Of a DNA stretch of 60,776 nucleotides, positions 18,032 to 27,119 are shown in pieces; the stretch's first letter is position 1, and every line of letters begins with the position of its first letter. The notes under the pieces were generated by a model. That model made no database searches. It saw nothing but the letters and a program-made list of their open reading frames with translations, and was not told the DNA's origin. The position numbers and the translations under genes were made by a program. The DNA is from Paenibacillus phytorum (GTDB taxonomy: Bacteria > Bacillota > Bacilli > Paenibacillales > NBRC-103111): assembly GCF_013141715.1 (NCBI RefSeq), contig NZ_WHOA01000070.1:1-60776 (forward strand). Reading direction: 5' to 3'.

Positions 18032-18676
18032 GTGAGTGTCGACCTCAAAGAACTGAGAATGTATGATTATGACCTCAAGCCAGATGAAGACATCGTCGAA
18101 GCAGTCCGTGAAGGCAGTAGCGAAGCGTTGGAATATCTTATCAATAAATATAAGAATTTCGTACGTGCCAAAGCACGTTCTTATTTTTTGATAGGTGCAG
18201 ACCGAGAAGACATTGTGCAGGAAGGTATGATAGGTTTATATAAATCTATTCGCGACTTCCGAGGAGACAAGCTTGCTTCATTCAAAGCCTTTGCTGAACT
18301 GTGCATCACGCGACAGATCATCACGGCGATCAAGACAGCAACGCGTCAGAAGCACATTCCTCTTAATTCCTACGTGTCACTGGACAAGCCTATCTATGAT
18401 GAAGATTCTGATCGTACGCTGCTTGACGTTATTAGCGGTTCCCGGGTTACAGATCCTGAGGAGCTTGTAATCAATCAAGAAGAGTTTACGGGCCTTGAAG
18501 ATAAAATGGGAGAGATATTAAGTGACCTAGAGCGCAGGGTACTGATGCTCTATCTCGATGGCAGATCGTATCAAGAAATTGCCGTTGATCTCGATCGTCA
18601 TGTGAAGTCTATTGATAATGCTCTTCAACGTGTTAAACGCAAGCTTGAACGTTATCTAGAAGTCCGAGATTTGTAG
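18032..18676 (+). CDS. sigH: RNA polymerase sigma-H factor
   Basis: Early stationary-phase and sporulation sigma factor, 214 aa. Region 2 reads NFVRAKARSYFLIGADREDI and VQEGMIGLYKSIRDFRGDKL; region 4 has LDGRSYQEIAVDLDRHVKSI. These are near identical to B. subtilis SigH. GTG 18032 is preferred because GGAGGG (18019-18024) is 7 nt upstream; TTG codons at 18026 and 18029 are also in frame. It has its own promoter and a terminator. Confidence 0.96.
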   Translation: MSVDLKELRMYDYDLKPDEDIVEAVREGSSEALEYLINKYKNFVRAKARSYFLIGADREDIVQEGMIGLYKSIRDFRGDKLASFKAFAELCITRQIITAIKTATRQKHIPLNSYVSLDKPIYDEDSDRTLLDVISGSRVTDPEELVINQEEFTGLEDKMGEILSDLERRVLMLYLDGRSYQEIAVDLDRHVKSIDNALQRVKRKLERYLEVRDL

Positions 18677-18680
18677 GAAG

Positions 18681-18716
18681 TACCCGTGCCGCTTAAGCTG
18701 TGCGGGTGTTTTTCTT
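18681..18716 (+). terminator. Terminator after sigH
   Basis: TACCCG pairs with CGGGTG around a CGCTTAAGC-like inner region, followed by TTTTTCTTT. Ends the sigH transcript. Confidence 0.75.
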
Positions 18717-18786
18717 TGGGAGAATGTTTAACAATTGCCTAGAGAGTCTATAATGGTGATACTCTCGCATTTATGAGACTTCTGCC

Positions 18787-18814
18787 TTGACACCCTATTA
18801 CGGGTTGTGATAAA
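18787..18814 (+). promoter_or_regulatory. Likely promoter of rpmG-secE-nusG
   Basis: TTGACA at 18787-18792, a 16-bp spacer and GATAAA at 18809-18814. The -10 is a weaker match than the -35. Sits downstream of the sigH terminator and about 90 bp before rpmG. Confidence 0.55.
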
Positions 18815-18900
18815 GTATTTCAGGTAGCCCTAAAAGTCGCTTTCTTTTTGACGCGCTTAGAAGGGCTTTAATTAGAAAGTGTCTGTAGGAGGTGTACATC

Positions 18901-19050
18901 ATGCGGGTCATCATCACATTAGCGTGCACAAATTGCAAACAAAGAAACTATGCATCCACTAAAAATAAGCGCAACAATCCCGACCGTATTGAGTTGAAGA
19001 AATATTGCAAATTTTGCAATGAACATACTGCTCATCGCGAGACTAGGTAG
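18901..19050 (+). CDS. rpmG: 50S ribosomal protein L33
   Basis: 49 aa: [17 protein letters not shown] at the start and HTAHRETR at the end. Two CxxC pairs (CTNC and CKFC) mark the zinc-binding form. GTAGGAGGTG precedes ATG 18901. First gene of the rpmG-secE-nusG group; 19 nt before secE. Bacilli usually encode several L33 paralogues, and this is the secE-linked one. Confidence 0.95.
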   Translation: MRVIITLACTNCKQRNYASTKNKRNNPDRIELKKYCKFCNEHTAHRETR

Positions 19051-19069
19051 TTCTTTGGAGGTGTAGTTT

Positions 19070-19282
19070 GTGGCGTTCTTGGCTAGAATGAGACAAAGCT
19101 TCGGATCCACTTTTTCCTTCTTCACCGACAGTTGGTCAGAACTCAAAAAGGTCAAGTGGCCAAGTCGCAAAGAGATGACTACTTATACGCTTGTCGTATT
19201 GGGTACCGTAACTTTTGTTGCCATCTATTTTTTTGTGCTGGATCTAGGAATTTCTGAGTTGCTGCGCCTTGTTTTTAAATAA
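19070..19282 (+). CDS. secE: Preprotein translocase subunit SecE
   Basis: 70 aa single-span membrane protein of the SecYEG channel. The cytoplasmic amphipathic helix carries the conserved ELKKVKWPSRKE; one transmembrane segment follows (LVVLGTVTFVAIYFFVLDLG). GTG start with TTGGAGGTG upstream. Between rpmG and nusG as in most Firmicutes. Confidence 0.96.
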   Translation: MAFLARMRQSFGSTFSFFTDSWSELKKVKWPSRKEMTTYTLVVLGTVTFVAIYFFVLDLGISELLRLVFK

Positions 19283-19306
19283 ACAGGACTATAGGTGAAT
19301 TTATTC

Positions 19307-19840
19307 ATGGAAAAAAGATGGTACGTCGTACATACCTATTCAGGGTATGAGAACAAAGTGAAAGCCAACTTAGAGAAACGCGTTGAATCTATGGAAATGA
19401 CGGACAAGATCTTCCGTGTGCTTGTGCCTATGGAAGAAGAGCTGGTAAACAAAGACGGCAAGAAAAAAGTCGTCATGCGTAAAGTTTATCCAGGTTATGT
19501 CCTCGTAGAAATGATTCAGACGGATGACTCTTGGTATGTTGTACGTAATACGCCAGGAGTAACTGGGTTCGTAGGTTCTACAGGATCCGGCTCTAAACCG
19601 ACTGCATTATTACCTGAGGAAGTTGAATCTATCCTGAAGCATATGGGTATGGAAGAGCCGAAGGAGAAAATCGACTTCGAACTCAAAGAAACCGTACGCG
19701 TCAAGGTAGGACCTTTCGCAAACTTTGTCGGCTCTGTTGAAGAAATTGTTGCTGACAAGGGTAAACTTAAGGTGCATGTCAACATGTTTGGTAGAGAAAC
19801 CCCGCTTGAGCTCGATTTCGACCAAGTGGAAAAGCTATAA
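19307..19840 (+). CDS. nusG: Transcription termination/antitermination factor NusG
   Basis: 177 aa. NGN domain begins KRWYVVHTYSGYENKVK; the C-terminal KOW domain contains VKVGPFANFVGSVEEI. ATG 19307 gives the usual Bacillus length; an in-frame GTG at 19295 lies inside the AGGTG ribosome site and is rejected. Twenty-four nt after secE. Confidence 0.97.
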   Translation: MEKRWYVVHTYSGYENKVKANLEKRVESMEMTDKIFRVLVPMEEELVNKDGKKKVVMRKVYPGYVLVEMIQTDDSWYVVRNTPGVTGFVGSTGSGSKPTALLPEEVESILKHMGMEEPKEKIDFELKETVRVKVGPFANFVGSVEEIVADKGKLKVHVNMFGRETPLELDFDQVEKL

Positions 19841-19865
19841 AACAAGACAACCAAGGGTTTCTACC

Positions 19866-19889
19866 AGGTCTATTCCTCGGGATAGACCT
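19866..19889 (+). other. Hairpin in the rplK leader
   Basis: AGGTCTAT-TCC pairs with GGGATAGACCT across a two-base loop, without a following U-run. It lies between nusG and rplK and is a candidate structured leader or RNA processing site. Confidence 0.5.
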
Positions 19890-19942
19890 TCGTTAGTGGG
19901 ATGGCAATGAGATCCCATATTAAAAGCAAGGAGGTGTCTATC

Positions 19943-20368
19943 ATGGCAAAAAAGGTTATTAAAATCGTTAAGCTTCAAGTTCAAGCTGCGAAAGCAAATC
20001 CAGCACCACCGATCGGTCCAGCATTGGGTCAAGCAGGTGTGAACATCATGGCTTTCTGTAAAGAGTTTAACGCTCGTACTGCTGATCAAGTTGGTCTTAT
20101 CATTCCGGTTGAAATCACAGTATTCGAGGATCGTTCCTTTACATTCATCACTAAAACGCCTCCGGCTGCAGTTCTTCTTCGCGTCGTTGCTGGTATCGAA
20201 AAAGGATCCGGTGAACCAAACAAAAAGAAAGTTGCAACTGTGAAACGCGCTAAAGTTCGCGAAATCGCTGAACAAAAAATGCCTGACCTAAATGCTGCAT
20301 CCGTTGAGGCTGCAATGCGTATGGTTGAAGGTACTGCTCGCAGCATGGGAATCACTATCGAAGATTAA
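19943..20368 (+). CDS. rplK: 50S ribosomal protein L11
   Basis: 141 aa protein of the GTPase-associated centre. N-terminal [20 protein letters not shown] and C-terminal rRNA-binding region ending [10 protein letters not shown] are standard. Start at ATG 19943 (MAKKVIKIV) after AGGAGGTG; an in-frame ATG further upstream would add 14 residues foreign to the family. 120 nt before rplA. Confidence 0.98.
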   Translation: MAKKVIKIVKLQVQAAKANPAPPIGPALGQAGVNIMAFCKEFNARTADQVGLIIPVEITVFEDRSFTFITKTPPAAVLLRVVAGIEKGSGEPNKKKVATVKRAKVREIAEQKMPDLNAASVEAAMRMVEGTARSMGITIED

Positions 20369-20409
20369 TTCCGCAAGGAATGCGGTTAAACGATAAGCGC
20401 AAGCTGTCG

Positions 20410-20434
20410 AAGTGGGTTTTCTTCGAGAAAACTC
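20410..20434 (+). repeat. Possible degenerate copy of the dispersed hairpin repeat
   Basis: The rplK-rplA gap holds CGAAGTGG followed by GTTTTC-TTCGA-GAAAAC. The hairpin core and spacing resemble the repeats at 11051, 43561 and 48573, but the TATGCTTACG arm is not recognisable. May be unrelated. Confidence 0.3.
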
Positions 20435-20488
20435 TTCAGCCGCTCGGTGGGAGGATTATCCGCTAATACCACTAAGGAGGATTTTAAA

Positions 20489-21181
20489 ATGCCTAAACAC
20501 GGTAAAAAATACCGCGAATTATCTCAGCTTGTAAATGCTGAAGCTCTGTATGATCCGTCAGAAGCAATCGAGCTTGTTAAGAAAACAGCTCCTGCTAAAT
20601 TTGATGAAACTGTAGATGTTGCAGTTCGTCTGGGTGTTGACCCAAGAAAACAAGATCAGGCTGTTCGTGGTGTCGTTGTACTTCCACACGGTACTGGTAA
20701 AACGAAACGTGTACTTGTATTTGCTAAAGGCGAGAAAGCGAAAGAAGCTGAAGCAGCTGGTGCAGATTTTGTTGGTGATGCTGACATGATCAACAAAATT
20801 CAACAAGGTTGGTTCGAATTTGACGTTTGCGTAGCTACTCCGGACATGATGAGCGAAGTTGGTAAACTGGGTCGTATCCTCGGGGGTAAAGGTTTAATGC
20901 CAAACCCTAAAGCAGGAACAGTTACTTTCGACGTTACCAAAGCTGTTCAAGAGATCAAAGCAGGTAAAATCGAGTACCGTCTTGACAAAGCAGGCCAAAT
21001 CCATGCTCCACTTGGCAAAGTATCATTCGATGCTGATAAGTTGAATGAAAACTTCAAAGCATTGGTTGATGCACTTGTAAGAGCGAAACCAGCAGCTGCT
21101 AAAGGTGTTTACCTGAAAAACATTGCTGTATCCTCCACAATGGGCCCAAGTGTTCGTGTGAACCTGCAATCCTTCAGATAA
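20489..21181 (+). CDS. rplA: 50S ribosomal protein L1
   Basis: 230 aa L1-stalk protein. Start [12 protein letters not shown] after AAGGAGG; central [15 protein letters not shown] and C-terminal [13 protein letters not shown] segment ([13 protein letters not shown]). The upstream extension of the open frame is not part of the family. Second gene of the L11-L1 pair. Confidence 0.98.
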   Translation: MPKHGKKYRELSQLVNAEALYDPSEAIELVKKTAPAKFDETVDVAVRLGVDPRKQDQAVRGVVVLPHGTGKTKRVLVFAKGEKAKEAEAAGADFVGDADMINKIQQGWFEFDVCVATPDMMSEVGKLGRILGGKGLMPNPKAGTVTFDVTKAVQEIKAGKIEYRLDKAGQIHAPLGKVSFDADKLNENFKALVDALVRAKPAAAKGVYLKNIAVSSTMGPSVRVNLQSFR

Positions 21182-21189
21182 GTAAAAGC

Positions 21190-21400
21190 TACCAGTTGAC
21201 TTCGGTTGCTGGGCGTGATACTCTATCAAAGGTCATAAAAATGAATATGCAAACCGTAGACAGTAGGTGCCAACGTGCTTAATTTCCTACCGAGGTGTTA
21301 TGATATATATAGCGATTTCTTTGTACATCAGGGAAATAGTGAACACATCATGCCTTCGTAGCGTCTACGAAGGCATTTCTTATTTTAGATAAGGAATGCT
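21190..21400 (+). promoter_or_regulatory. Ribosomal protein L10 leader
   Basis: Autoregulatory 5' leader of rplJ-rplL. Conserved landmarks include ACCGTAGACAGTAGGTGC and CTACCGAGGTGTTATGA, followed by an attenuator hairpin at 21351. In Bacillus the L10(L12)4 complex binds such leaders. It accounts for the 275 bases between rplA and rplJ. Confidence 0.88.
21351..21383 (+). terminator. L10 leader attenuator hairpin
   Basis: An 11-bp perfect stem, TGCCTTCGTAG / CTACGAAGGCA, with a three-base loop, followed by TTTCTTATTTT. This is the attenuator through which excess L10-L12 would reduce its own expression. Confidence 0.85.
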
Positions 21401-21456
21401 GATGCTCCTACTGTTTGCGATCTTGAAAGATAAATGCATAAGAAGTGAGGTGTACT

Positions 21457-21966
21457 ATGGCAAACGCGAAAATTCTTGCACAGAAAGAACAGGCAGTAGC
21501 TGAAGTAACTGAAAAGTTTAAAGCTAGTGCTTCTACAATCATAGCAGACTACCGCGGTTTGAACGTAGCTCAAGTAACGCAGCTGCGCAAAACCTTGCGC
21601 GAAGCTGGTATTGAATTCGTAGTTCTCAAGAACTCGTTGGCTAGACGCGCATCGGCAAATGCTGATTTAAGCGCATTGGATGAGTACCTAACAGGTCCAA
21701 CTGCAATTGCTTTCAGCAATGACGATCTAGTCGCTCCAGCGAAAATCTTGACTGAATTTGCGAAAAAGAATGATCAATTGAGCGTAAAAGGCGGCGTGGT
21801 CGAAGGCCGCGTAGTTGGATACGATCAAATCAAAGCACTTGCTGAACTTCCATCCAGAGATGGTCTTCTCTCCATGTTGCTTAGCGTTCTTCAAGCTCCA
21901 GTTCGTAACTTTGCACTTGCTGTTAAAGCAGTTGCTGAGAAAAAAGAAGCTGAAGGTCAAGCTTAA
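21457..21966 (+). CDS. rplJ: 50S ribosomal protein L10
   Basis: 169 aa stalk-base protein. Begins [16 protein letters not shown]; contains the rRNA-binding [17 protein letters not shown], and its C-terminal helix holds L7/L12 dimers. ATG 21457 follows AAGTGAGGTG; the in-frame GTG at 21445 lies in that site. Controlled by the leader above. Confidence 0.98.
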   Translation: MANAKILAQKEQAVAEVTEKFKASASTIIADYRGLNVAQVTQLRKTLREAGIEFVVLKNSLARRASANADLSALDEYLTGPTAIAFSNDDLVAPAKILTEFAKKNDQLSVKGGVVEGRVVGYDQIKALAELPSRDGLLSMLLSVLQAPVRNFALAVKAVAEKKEAEGQA

Positions 21967-22020
21967 TTTTGTTTTACAACAACAACCACAAAATATATGA
22001 ATGATAATGGAGGTTTAACC

Positions 22021-22386
22021 ATGAGCAACAATGCAACGATCCTAGAAGCAATCAAAGGCATGACAATCTTGGAATTGAACGACCTGGTTAAAGCAATTGA
22101 AGAAGAGTTTGGCGTAACAGCAGCAGCTCCAGTAGCAGCTGGCGGTGGCGCAGCAGTAGCAGTTGAAGAAGCTCAAACTGAGTTTGACGTTATCTTGACT
22201 AGCGCTGGCGCATCCAAAATCAACGTAATTAAAGTAGTTCGCGAAATCACAGGTCTTGGCCTGAAAGAAGCGAAAGACTTGGTTGATGGAGCTCCTAAAG
22301 CAGTTAAAGAAAAAGTTAGCTCCGAAGAAGCAGAAGCTGTTAAAGCTAAGCTTACTGAAGCTGGCGCTTCCGTAGAAGTTAAGTAA
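22021..22386 (+). CDS. rplL: 50S ribosomal protein L7/L12
   Basis: 121 aa acidic stalk protein. N-terminal dimerisation domain ([20 protein letters not shown]), alanine-rich hinge ([19 protein letters not shown]), and C-terminal factor-binding domain with [22 protein letters not shown] 22021 after GGAGG; the earlier in-frame start adds residues not seen in the family. Followed by a strong hairpin. Confidence 0.98.
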   Translation: MSNNATILEAIKGMTILELNDLVKAIEEEFGVTAAAPVAAGGGAAVAVEEAQTEFDVILTSAGASKINVIKVVREITGLGLKEAKDLVDGAPKAVKEKVSSEEAEAVKAKLTEAGASVEVK

Positions 22387-22399
22387 TCTTTCAATAGGA

Positions 22400-22433
22400 A
22401 ACCTCTTGAAGCTTGACTTCAAGAGGTTTTTTT
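22400..22433 (+). terminator. Terminator after rplL
   Basis: AACCTCTTGAAG / CTTCAAGAGGTT stem with a short loop and seven Ts. It likely cuts transcription strongly after rplL, helping the high stalk-protein to polymerase ratio. Confidence 0.85.
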
Positions 22434-22452
22434 AACCGTTATAAGATGAGGT

Positions 22453-22511
22453 TTTTACCCTTAGGAAAGCCTTAGGAACGCTCTCGTTATTTGATTTTCC
22501 TAAAGGTAAAA
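22453..22511 (+). repeat. Long inverted repeat before the RsmC-like gene
   Basis: TTTTACCCTTAGGAAA (22453-22468) pairs with TTTTCCTAAAGGTAAAA (22495-22511) around a 26-base loop. It directly precedes the AAGGAGG of the methyltransferase gene and has no U-tract, so it looks regulatory rather than terminating. Confidence 0.6.
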
Positions 22512-22531
22512 GTGAAGGAGGAATTCATAAC

Positions 22532-23128
22532 GTGTCAGAGCATTACTATACTGAGCGACCGACGGTTAAACGAGATGTTCATACTATGCAGGAAGTGCTG
22601 CGTGGTAAAACATATACGTTCCTGACGGATGCGGGAGTCTTTTCGAAAAAAGGTGTCGATTATGGTAGTAAGCATTTAATTGAAACCATGGAGCTGCACG
22701 ATGATGCTAAGGTTCTTGATGTAGGGTGTGGGTACGGTCCTATTGGGCTAAGCGCTGCTGTCATGTGTCCGAATGGGCATGTGACAATGGTCGACATCAA
22801 TGAGAGAGCGATCGAGCTTTCAGTTGATAATGCGAAGCGTAACGGAATTACGAATGTGACCATTCTCCAAAGTGATCTCTTGGAACAAGTGCAGGGGCAG
22901 CGCTTTGACGCGGTTTTAACCAATCCGCCCATTCGTGCCGGCAAGGAAGTCGTTCATCGCATTTTTACGGATGCTTATGATTGCTTAGTTGACGGCGGGG
23001 CTATCTGGGTTGTTATTCAAAAAAAGCAGGGTGCTCCATCGGCCATGAAAAAACTCGAGTCCTTGTACAGTGAAGTTACTGAGGTATCCAAAGATAAAGG
23101 GTACAAAATTCTCAAAGCCACGAAGTAA
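22532..23128 (+). CDS. RsmC-like class I SAM-dependent methyltransferase
   Basis: 198 aa, homologue of YbxB at the same locus in B. subtilis. SAM-binding motif I DVGCGYGPIG and catalytic NPPIRAG (the NPPx signature of amino-group methyltransferases). RsmC of E. coli methylates G1207 of 16S rRNA in a two-domain protein; this is the single catalytic domain, so the rRNA target is an inference. GTG start after GAAGGAGG. Lies between rplL and rpoB. Confidence 0.88.
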   Translation: MSEHYYTERPTVKRDVHTMQEVLRGKTYTFLTDAGVFSKKGVDYGSKHLIETMELHDDAKVLDVGCGYGPIGLSAAVMCPNGHVTMVDINERAIELSVDNAKRNGITNVTILQSDLLEQVQGQRFDAVLTNPPIRAGKEVVHRIFTDAYDCLVDGGAIWVVIQKKQGAPSAMKKLESLYSEVTEVSKDKGYKILKATK

Positions 23129-23182
23129 TCGAAAGCTTATTGAAGTGGGATGAAGTCTTTGCTGACAATCGAGGGAATTTGT

Positions 23183-23211
23183 TTGACTTGACATTTCACA
23201 TGTGGTATTAT
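23183..23211 (+). promoter_or_regulatory. Promoter in front of rpoB
   Basis: TTGACT at 23183-23188 and TATTAT at 23206-23211, exactly 17 bp apart. About 300 bp upstream of rpoB, giving a long leader. The -35 region is also the left arm of an inverted repeat (23186-23196 with 23258-23268). Confidence 0.7.
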
Positions 23212-23276
23212 TAAAAAATGTCAGTATTAAGATGGGACACATGTCTTTAGTTAACAAAAATGTCAAGTGTTTTTTT
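23186..23276 (+). terminator. Inverted repeat with U-tract upstream of rpoB
   Basis: ACTTGACATTT (23186-23196) is the exact complement of AAATGTCAAGT (23258-23268), and seven or more Ts follow. For transcripts arriving from the methyltransferase gene this could terminate; for the promoter at 23183 the left arm is not transcribed. The loop is long (about 60 nt), so the termination role is tentative. Confidence 0.45.
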
Positions 23277-23413
23277 CTTCCTGGATGAATAAAATTTGAA
23301 CTTGTAACGTATAATGTTTGAATTTTAGGAAACTCTAACAGGATGGGAAGAAATATTTGGAAAAGTCTTATTGATTACAGGGAAAAACCTTCCTTCATAC
23401 AGTCGCTTAATTC

Positions 23414-23440
23414 GGACGGGCTCCACTAACGGAGGCGTCC
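23414..23440 (+). other. GC-rich hairpin in the rpoB leader
   Basis: GGACG and CTCC pair with GGAG and CGTCC around ACTAAC. It is the most stable visible structure in the rpoB leader and is followed about 20 nt later by a T-rich run (TTTTTCTTCTTCTTTTT), so it might attenuate. The remaining leader shows no ORF. Confidence 0.5.
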
Positions 23441-23510
23441 TGAGTGTACGTCGGTAGAAGTTTTTCTTCTTCTTTTTATTTATTGAGTAGAGTTGAGGGG
23501 TGAATGAAAG

Positions 23511-26500
23511 TTGGCGGGACATCTTGTTCAATTTGGACGACGTAAACGCAGGACTTATGCACGAATTAATGAGGTGCTGGGCATTCCAAACCTGATTGAA
23601 ATCCAGCAAAAATCGTATGAGTGGTTTTTGGAAGAAGGACTTCGCGAGATGTTTCAGGATATCTCTCCGATCCAGGATTTTACAGGTAACCTAGTACTGG
23701 AGTTTATTGACTATAGCTTAGGCGAGCCTAAGTATTCAGTTGATGAATCCAAAGAACGCGACGTAACCTATGCGGCGCCGTTAAGAGTCAAAGTCCGTTT
23801 GATTAATAAGGAAACCGGTGAGGTCAAAGAACAAGAAGTGTTCATGGGGGATTTCCCTATCATGACTGACACGGGAACGTTCATTATTAACGGTGCGGAG
23901 CGTGTAATCGTCTCCCAGCTCGTTCGTTCACCCAGTGTTTATTATAGCACGAAAGTGGATAAAAACGGCAAAAAAACATATACCGCAACCGTCATTCCGA
24001 ACCGTGGAGCTTGGTTGGAGCTTGAGACTGATGCGAAAGATATCATCTATGTTCGTATCGATCGCACGCGTAAAATTCCAGTAACTGTCCTTCTTCGTTC
24101 CTTAGGATTTGGTACAGATGCTGAGATTTTGGATTTGCTGGGTGACAATGAATACATCCGTAATACGCTCGATAAAGATAACACGGATTCTACGGAAAAA
24201 GCGTTAATCGAAATCTATGAGCGTCTTCGTCCGGGCGAGCCTCCTACACTTGATAATGCTAGAAGCTTGATCGTTGCTCGTTTCTTTGATCCGAAGCGTT
24301 ACGATTTGGCGAATGTAGGTCGCTACAAAATCAATAAAAAACTTCACATCAAAAACAGATTGTTCAATCAGCGTTTGGCTGAAACACTGGTGGACTCCGA
24401 GACTGGAGAAATCATTGCAGAAGCTGGGCAATTGCTTGATCGTCGTGTTTTAGATGAAATCCTTCCTTTTATTGAAAAAGGCGCAGGGTATAAAGAATTT
24501 ACGATTCCTAAAGGTGTAACGGGCGCGGATACGATTCCAGTTCAGTGCATCAACGTTTATTCACCAACAGAAGAGGGCAAGGTCGTTAAAGTTATTTCTA
24601 ACGGTGTTATTGATAAAACTGTCAAAAACATCACGCCTGCCGATATTATTTCATCCATTAACTATTTCATCAATTTGCTTCACGGTATCGGAAATACGGA
24701 TGATATTGACCACTTGGGTAACCGTAGACTTCGTTCTGTAGGTGAATTGCTGCAAAATCAATTCCGTATTGGTCTTTCCCGTATGGAACGTGTTGTTCGT
24801 GAGCGTATGTCGATTCAAGACGCGAATGTAATTACACCACAAGCGTTAATCAACATTCGACCTGTTATCGCATCGATCAAAGAGTTCTTCGGTAGTTCAC
24901 AGCTTTCTCAGTTTATGGACCAAACGAATCCACTTGCTGAATTGACGCACAAAAGACGTCTGTCTGCACTCGGACCCGGCGGTTTGACGAGAGAGCGTGC
25001 AGGTATGGAAGTTCGTGACGTCCATCACTCTCACTATGGCCGTATGTGTCCAATTGAGACGCCAGAGGGACCGAACATTGGTTTGATCAACTCCTTGTCT
25101 ACGTTTGCCCGTATTAATGAGTATGGCTTCATTGAGGCGCCATATCGTTGGGTAGATCCGAAGTCAGGACTTGTAACTGACCAAATCGCTTACCTGACAG
25201 CAGACGAAGAGGATAACTATGTTATCGCTCAAGCAAATGCGCAATTGACGGAAGATAATAAATTTGTTGAAGATGCAATTATCGTGCGTTACAAGGATGA
25301 CAACTTAACACTTCCGGTTGAACGTGTCGATTACATGGACGTTTCTCCGAAGCAAGTTGTTTCCGTGGCAACGGCGTTAATTCCGTTCCTTGAAAATGAT
25401 GACTCCAACCGTGCGCTTATGGGTTCAAACATGCAGCGTCAAGCGGTTCCGCTTTTGATCCCGAAAGCACCTCTTGTAGGAACGGGTATGGAGCATAAGG
25501 TCGCAAAAGACTCAGGAGTATGTATTGTCTCCAAATTCGATGGAATTATTGAGAAAGCTGCTGCGAATGAAATTTGGCTGCGTCGCCAAGAATTGGTCGA
25601 TGGCAAGCTAGTTAGCGGCAACATCGTCAAATATAAACTTCACAAATTTATGCGTTCTAACCAAGGTACATGTATTAATCAACGTCCGATTGTAAAAAAA
25701 GGCCAATTGGTTAAAGCGGGCGATATTCTTGCAGATGGACCATCAACGGAGCAAGGTGAATTGGCGCTTGGACGTAACGTAGTCGTTGCCTTCATGACTT
25801 GGGAAGGCTACAACTATGAGGATGCGATCTTGCTTAGCCAGAAACTTGTTAAAGAAGATGTGTACACCTCCATTCACATTGAGGAGTACGAGTCCGAAGC
25901 TCGTGATACGAAGCTGGGACCTGAAGAAATCACTCGCGATATCCCGAACGTTGGGGAAGATGCACTGAAAAATCTTGACGAGCGCGGAATTATCCGTGTC
26001 GGTGCCGAAATCGGCGCAGGCGACATCCTCGTTGGTAAAGTAACACCTAAAGGTGTAACTGAGTTGACTGCGGAAGAAAGATTGCTGCATGCGATCTTCG
26101 GTGAGAAGGCTCGTGAGGTTCGTGATACATCCCTTCGCGTACCACATGGTACAGACGGTATTGTTGTTGATGTGAAAGTATTTACTCGTGAGAACGGCGA
26201 TGAGCTGCCTCCTGGTGTGAACCAACTCGTTCGTGTCTATATCGCACAAAAACGGAAAATTTCCGAGGGCGATAAAATGGCAGGACGTCACGGTAACAAA
26301 GGGGTAGTGGCACGTATTCTTCCGGAAGAAGATATGCCTTTCCTTCCAGATGGTACACCGGTTGAAGTTGTATTGAATCCACTAGGGGTTCCTTCACGGA
26401 TGAACATCGGTCAAGTGCTTGAAGTTCACTTAGGTATGGCTTCCAAGTACCTGGGTATCCATGCTGCAACGCCAGTATTCGATGGAGCGCGTGAGTATGA

Positions 26501-27050
26501 CGTGTTCGATGCGATGGAAGAAGCAGGTATGCAGCGTAGCGGTAAAACGATTCTGTACGATGGTCGTACAGGCGAATCGTTCGAACGCGAAGTTACCGTT
26601 GGCGTCATGTACATGATTAAACTGGCGCACATGGTTGATGATAAAATCCATGCCCGTTCAACTGGACCTTACTCCCTTGTTACTCAGCAGCCGCTGGGTG
26701 GTAAAGCGCAGTTCGGTGGACAACGTTTCGGGGAGATGGAGGTATGGGCACTCGAGGCTTATGGAGCTGCTTATACACTGCAAGAAATTCTTACTGTGAA
26801 ATCCGATGACGTTGTAGGCCGTGTGAAAACATATGAGTCTATCGTTAAAGGCGAAAATGTTCCAGAACCAGGTGTTCCGGAGTCATTCAAAGTTTTGATC
26901 AAAGAGCTTCAAAGCTTAGGTATGGATGTTAAAATCCTTTCCGGCGACGAAGAAGAGATCGAAATGAGAGAAGCCGACGATGACGACGAAGTCACTAGCG
27001 ATAAATTAAACCTAAACTTAGAGGGCTCTGAATTAGGAGTCAACGAATAA
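23511..27050 (+). CDS. rpoB: RNA polymerase beta subunit
   Basis: 1179 aa catalytic core subunit. TTG start ([19 protein letters not shown]) after GAGGGG, as in Bacillus. The rifampicin pocket reads [18 protein letters not shown] and [14 protein letters not shown], the susceptible-type sequence. C-terminal [20 protein letters not shown] is conserved. No intein or large lineage insertion. Acidic tail (READDDDEV) typical of Bacillales. Confidence 0.99.
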   Translation: MAGHLVQFGRRKRRTYARINEVLGIPNLIEIQQKSYEWFLEEGLREMFQDISPIQDFTGNLVLEFIDYSLGEPKYSVDESKERDVTYAAPLRVKVRLINKETGEVKEQEVFMGDFPIMTDTGTFIINGAERVIVSQLVRSPSVYYSTKVDKNGKKTYTATVIPNRGAWLELETDAKDIIYVRIDRTRKIPVTVLLRSLGFGTDAEILDLLGDNEYIRNTLDKDNTDSTEKALIEIYERLRPGEPPTLDNARSLIVARFFDPKRYDLANVGRYKINKKLHIKNRLFNQRLAETLVDSETGEIIAEAGQLLDRRVLDEILPFIEKGAGYKEFTIPKGVTGADTIPVQCINVYSPTEEGKVVKVISNGVIDKTVKNITPADIISSINYFINLLHGIGNTDDIDHLGNRRLRSVGELLQNQFRIGLSRMERVVRERMSIQDANVITPQALINIRPVIASIKEFFGSSQLSQFMDQTNPLAELTHKRRLSALGPGGLTRERAGMEVRDVHHSHYGRMCPIETPEGPNIGLINSLSTFARINEYGFIEAPYRWVDPKSGLVTDQIAYLTADEEDNYVIAQANAQLTEDNKFVEDAIIVRYKDDNLTLPVERVDYMDVSPKQVVSVATALIPFLENDDSNRALMGSNMQRQAVPLLIPKAPLVGTGMEHKVAKDSGVCIVSKFDGIIEKAAANEIWLRRQELVDGKLVSGNIVKYKLHKFMRSNQGTCINQRPIVKKGQLVKAGDILADGPSTEQGELALGRNVVVAFMTWEGYNYEDAILLSQKLVKEDVYTSIHIEEYESEARDTKLGPEEITRDIPNVGEDALKNLDERGIIRVGAEIGAGDILVGKVTPKGVTELTAEERLLHAIFGEKAREVRDTSLRVPHGTDGIVVDVKVFTRENGDELPPGVNQLVRVYIAQKRKISEGDKMAGRHGNKGVVARILPEEDMPFLPDGTPVEVVLNPLGVPSRMNIGQVLEVHLGMASKYLGIHAATPVFDGAREYDVFDAMEEAGMQRSGKTILYDGRTGESFEREVTVGVMYMIKLAHMVDDKIHARSTGPYSLVTQQPLGGKAQFGGQRFGEMEVWALEAYGAAYTLQEILTVKSDDVVGRVKTYESIVKGENVPEPGVPESFKVLIKELQSLGMDVKILSGDEEEIEMREADDDDEVTSDKLNLNLEGSELGVNE

Positions 27051-27119
27051 AGAACACCACAATAGATCGAGAACGATTCACTGTATAGTGGGTTTAAATT
27101 CTTAAAGGAGGGTTGCTCC

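Noticed and set aside
24891..24990. Rifampicin-resistance change in rpoB
   Set aside because: The pocket matches the susceptible consensus ([19 protein letters not shown]).
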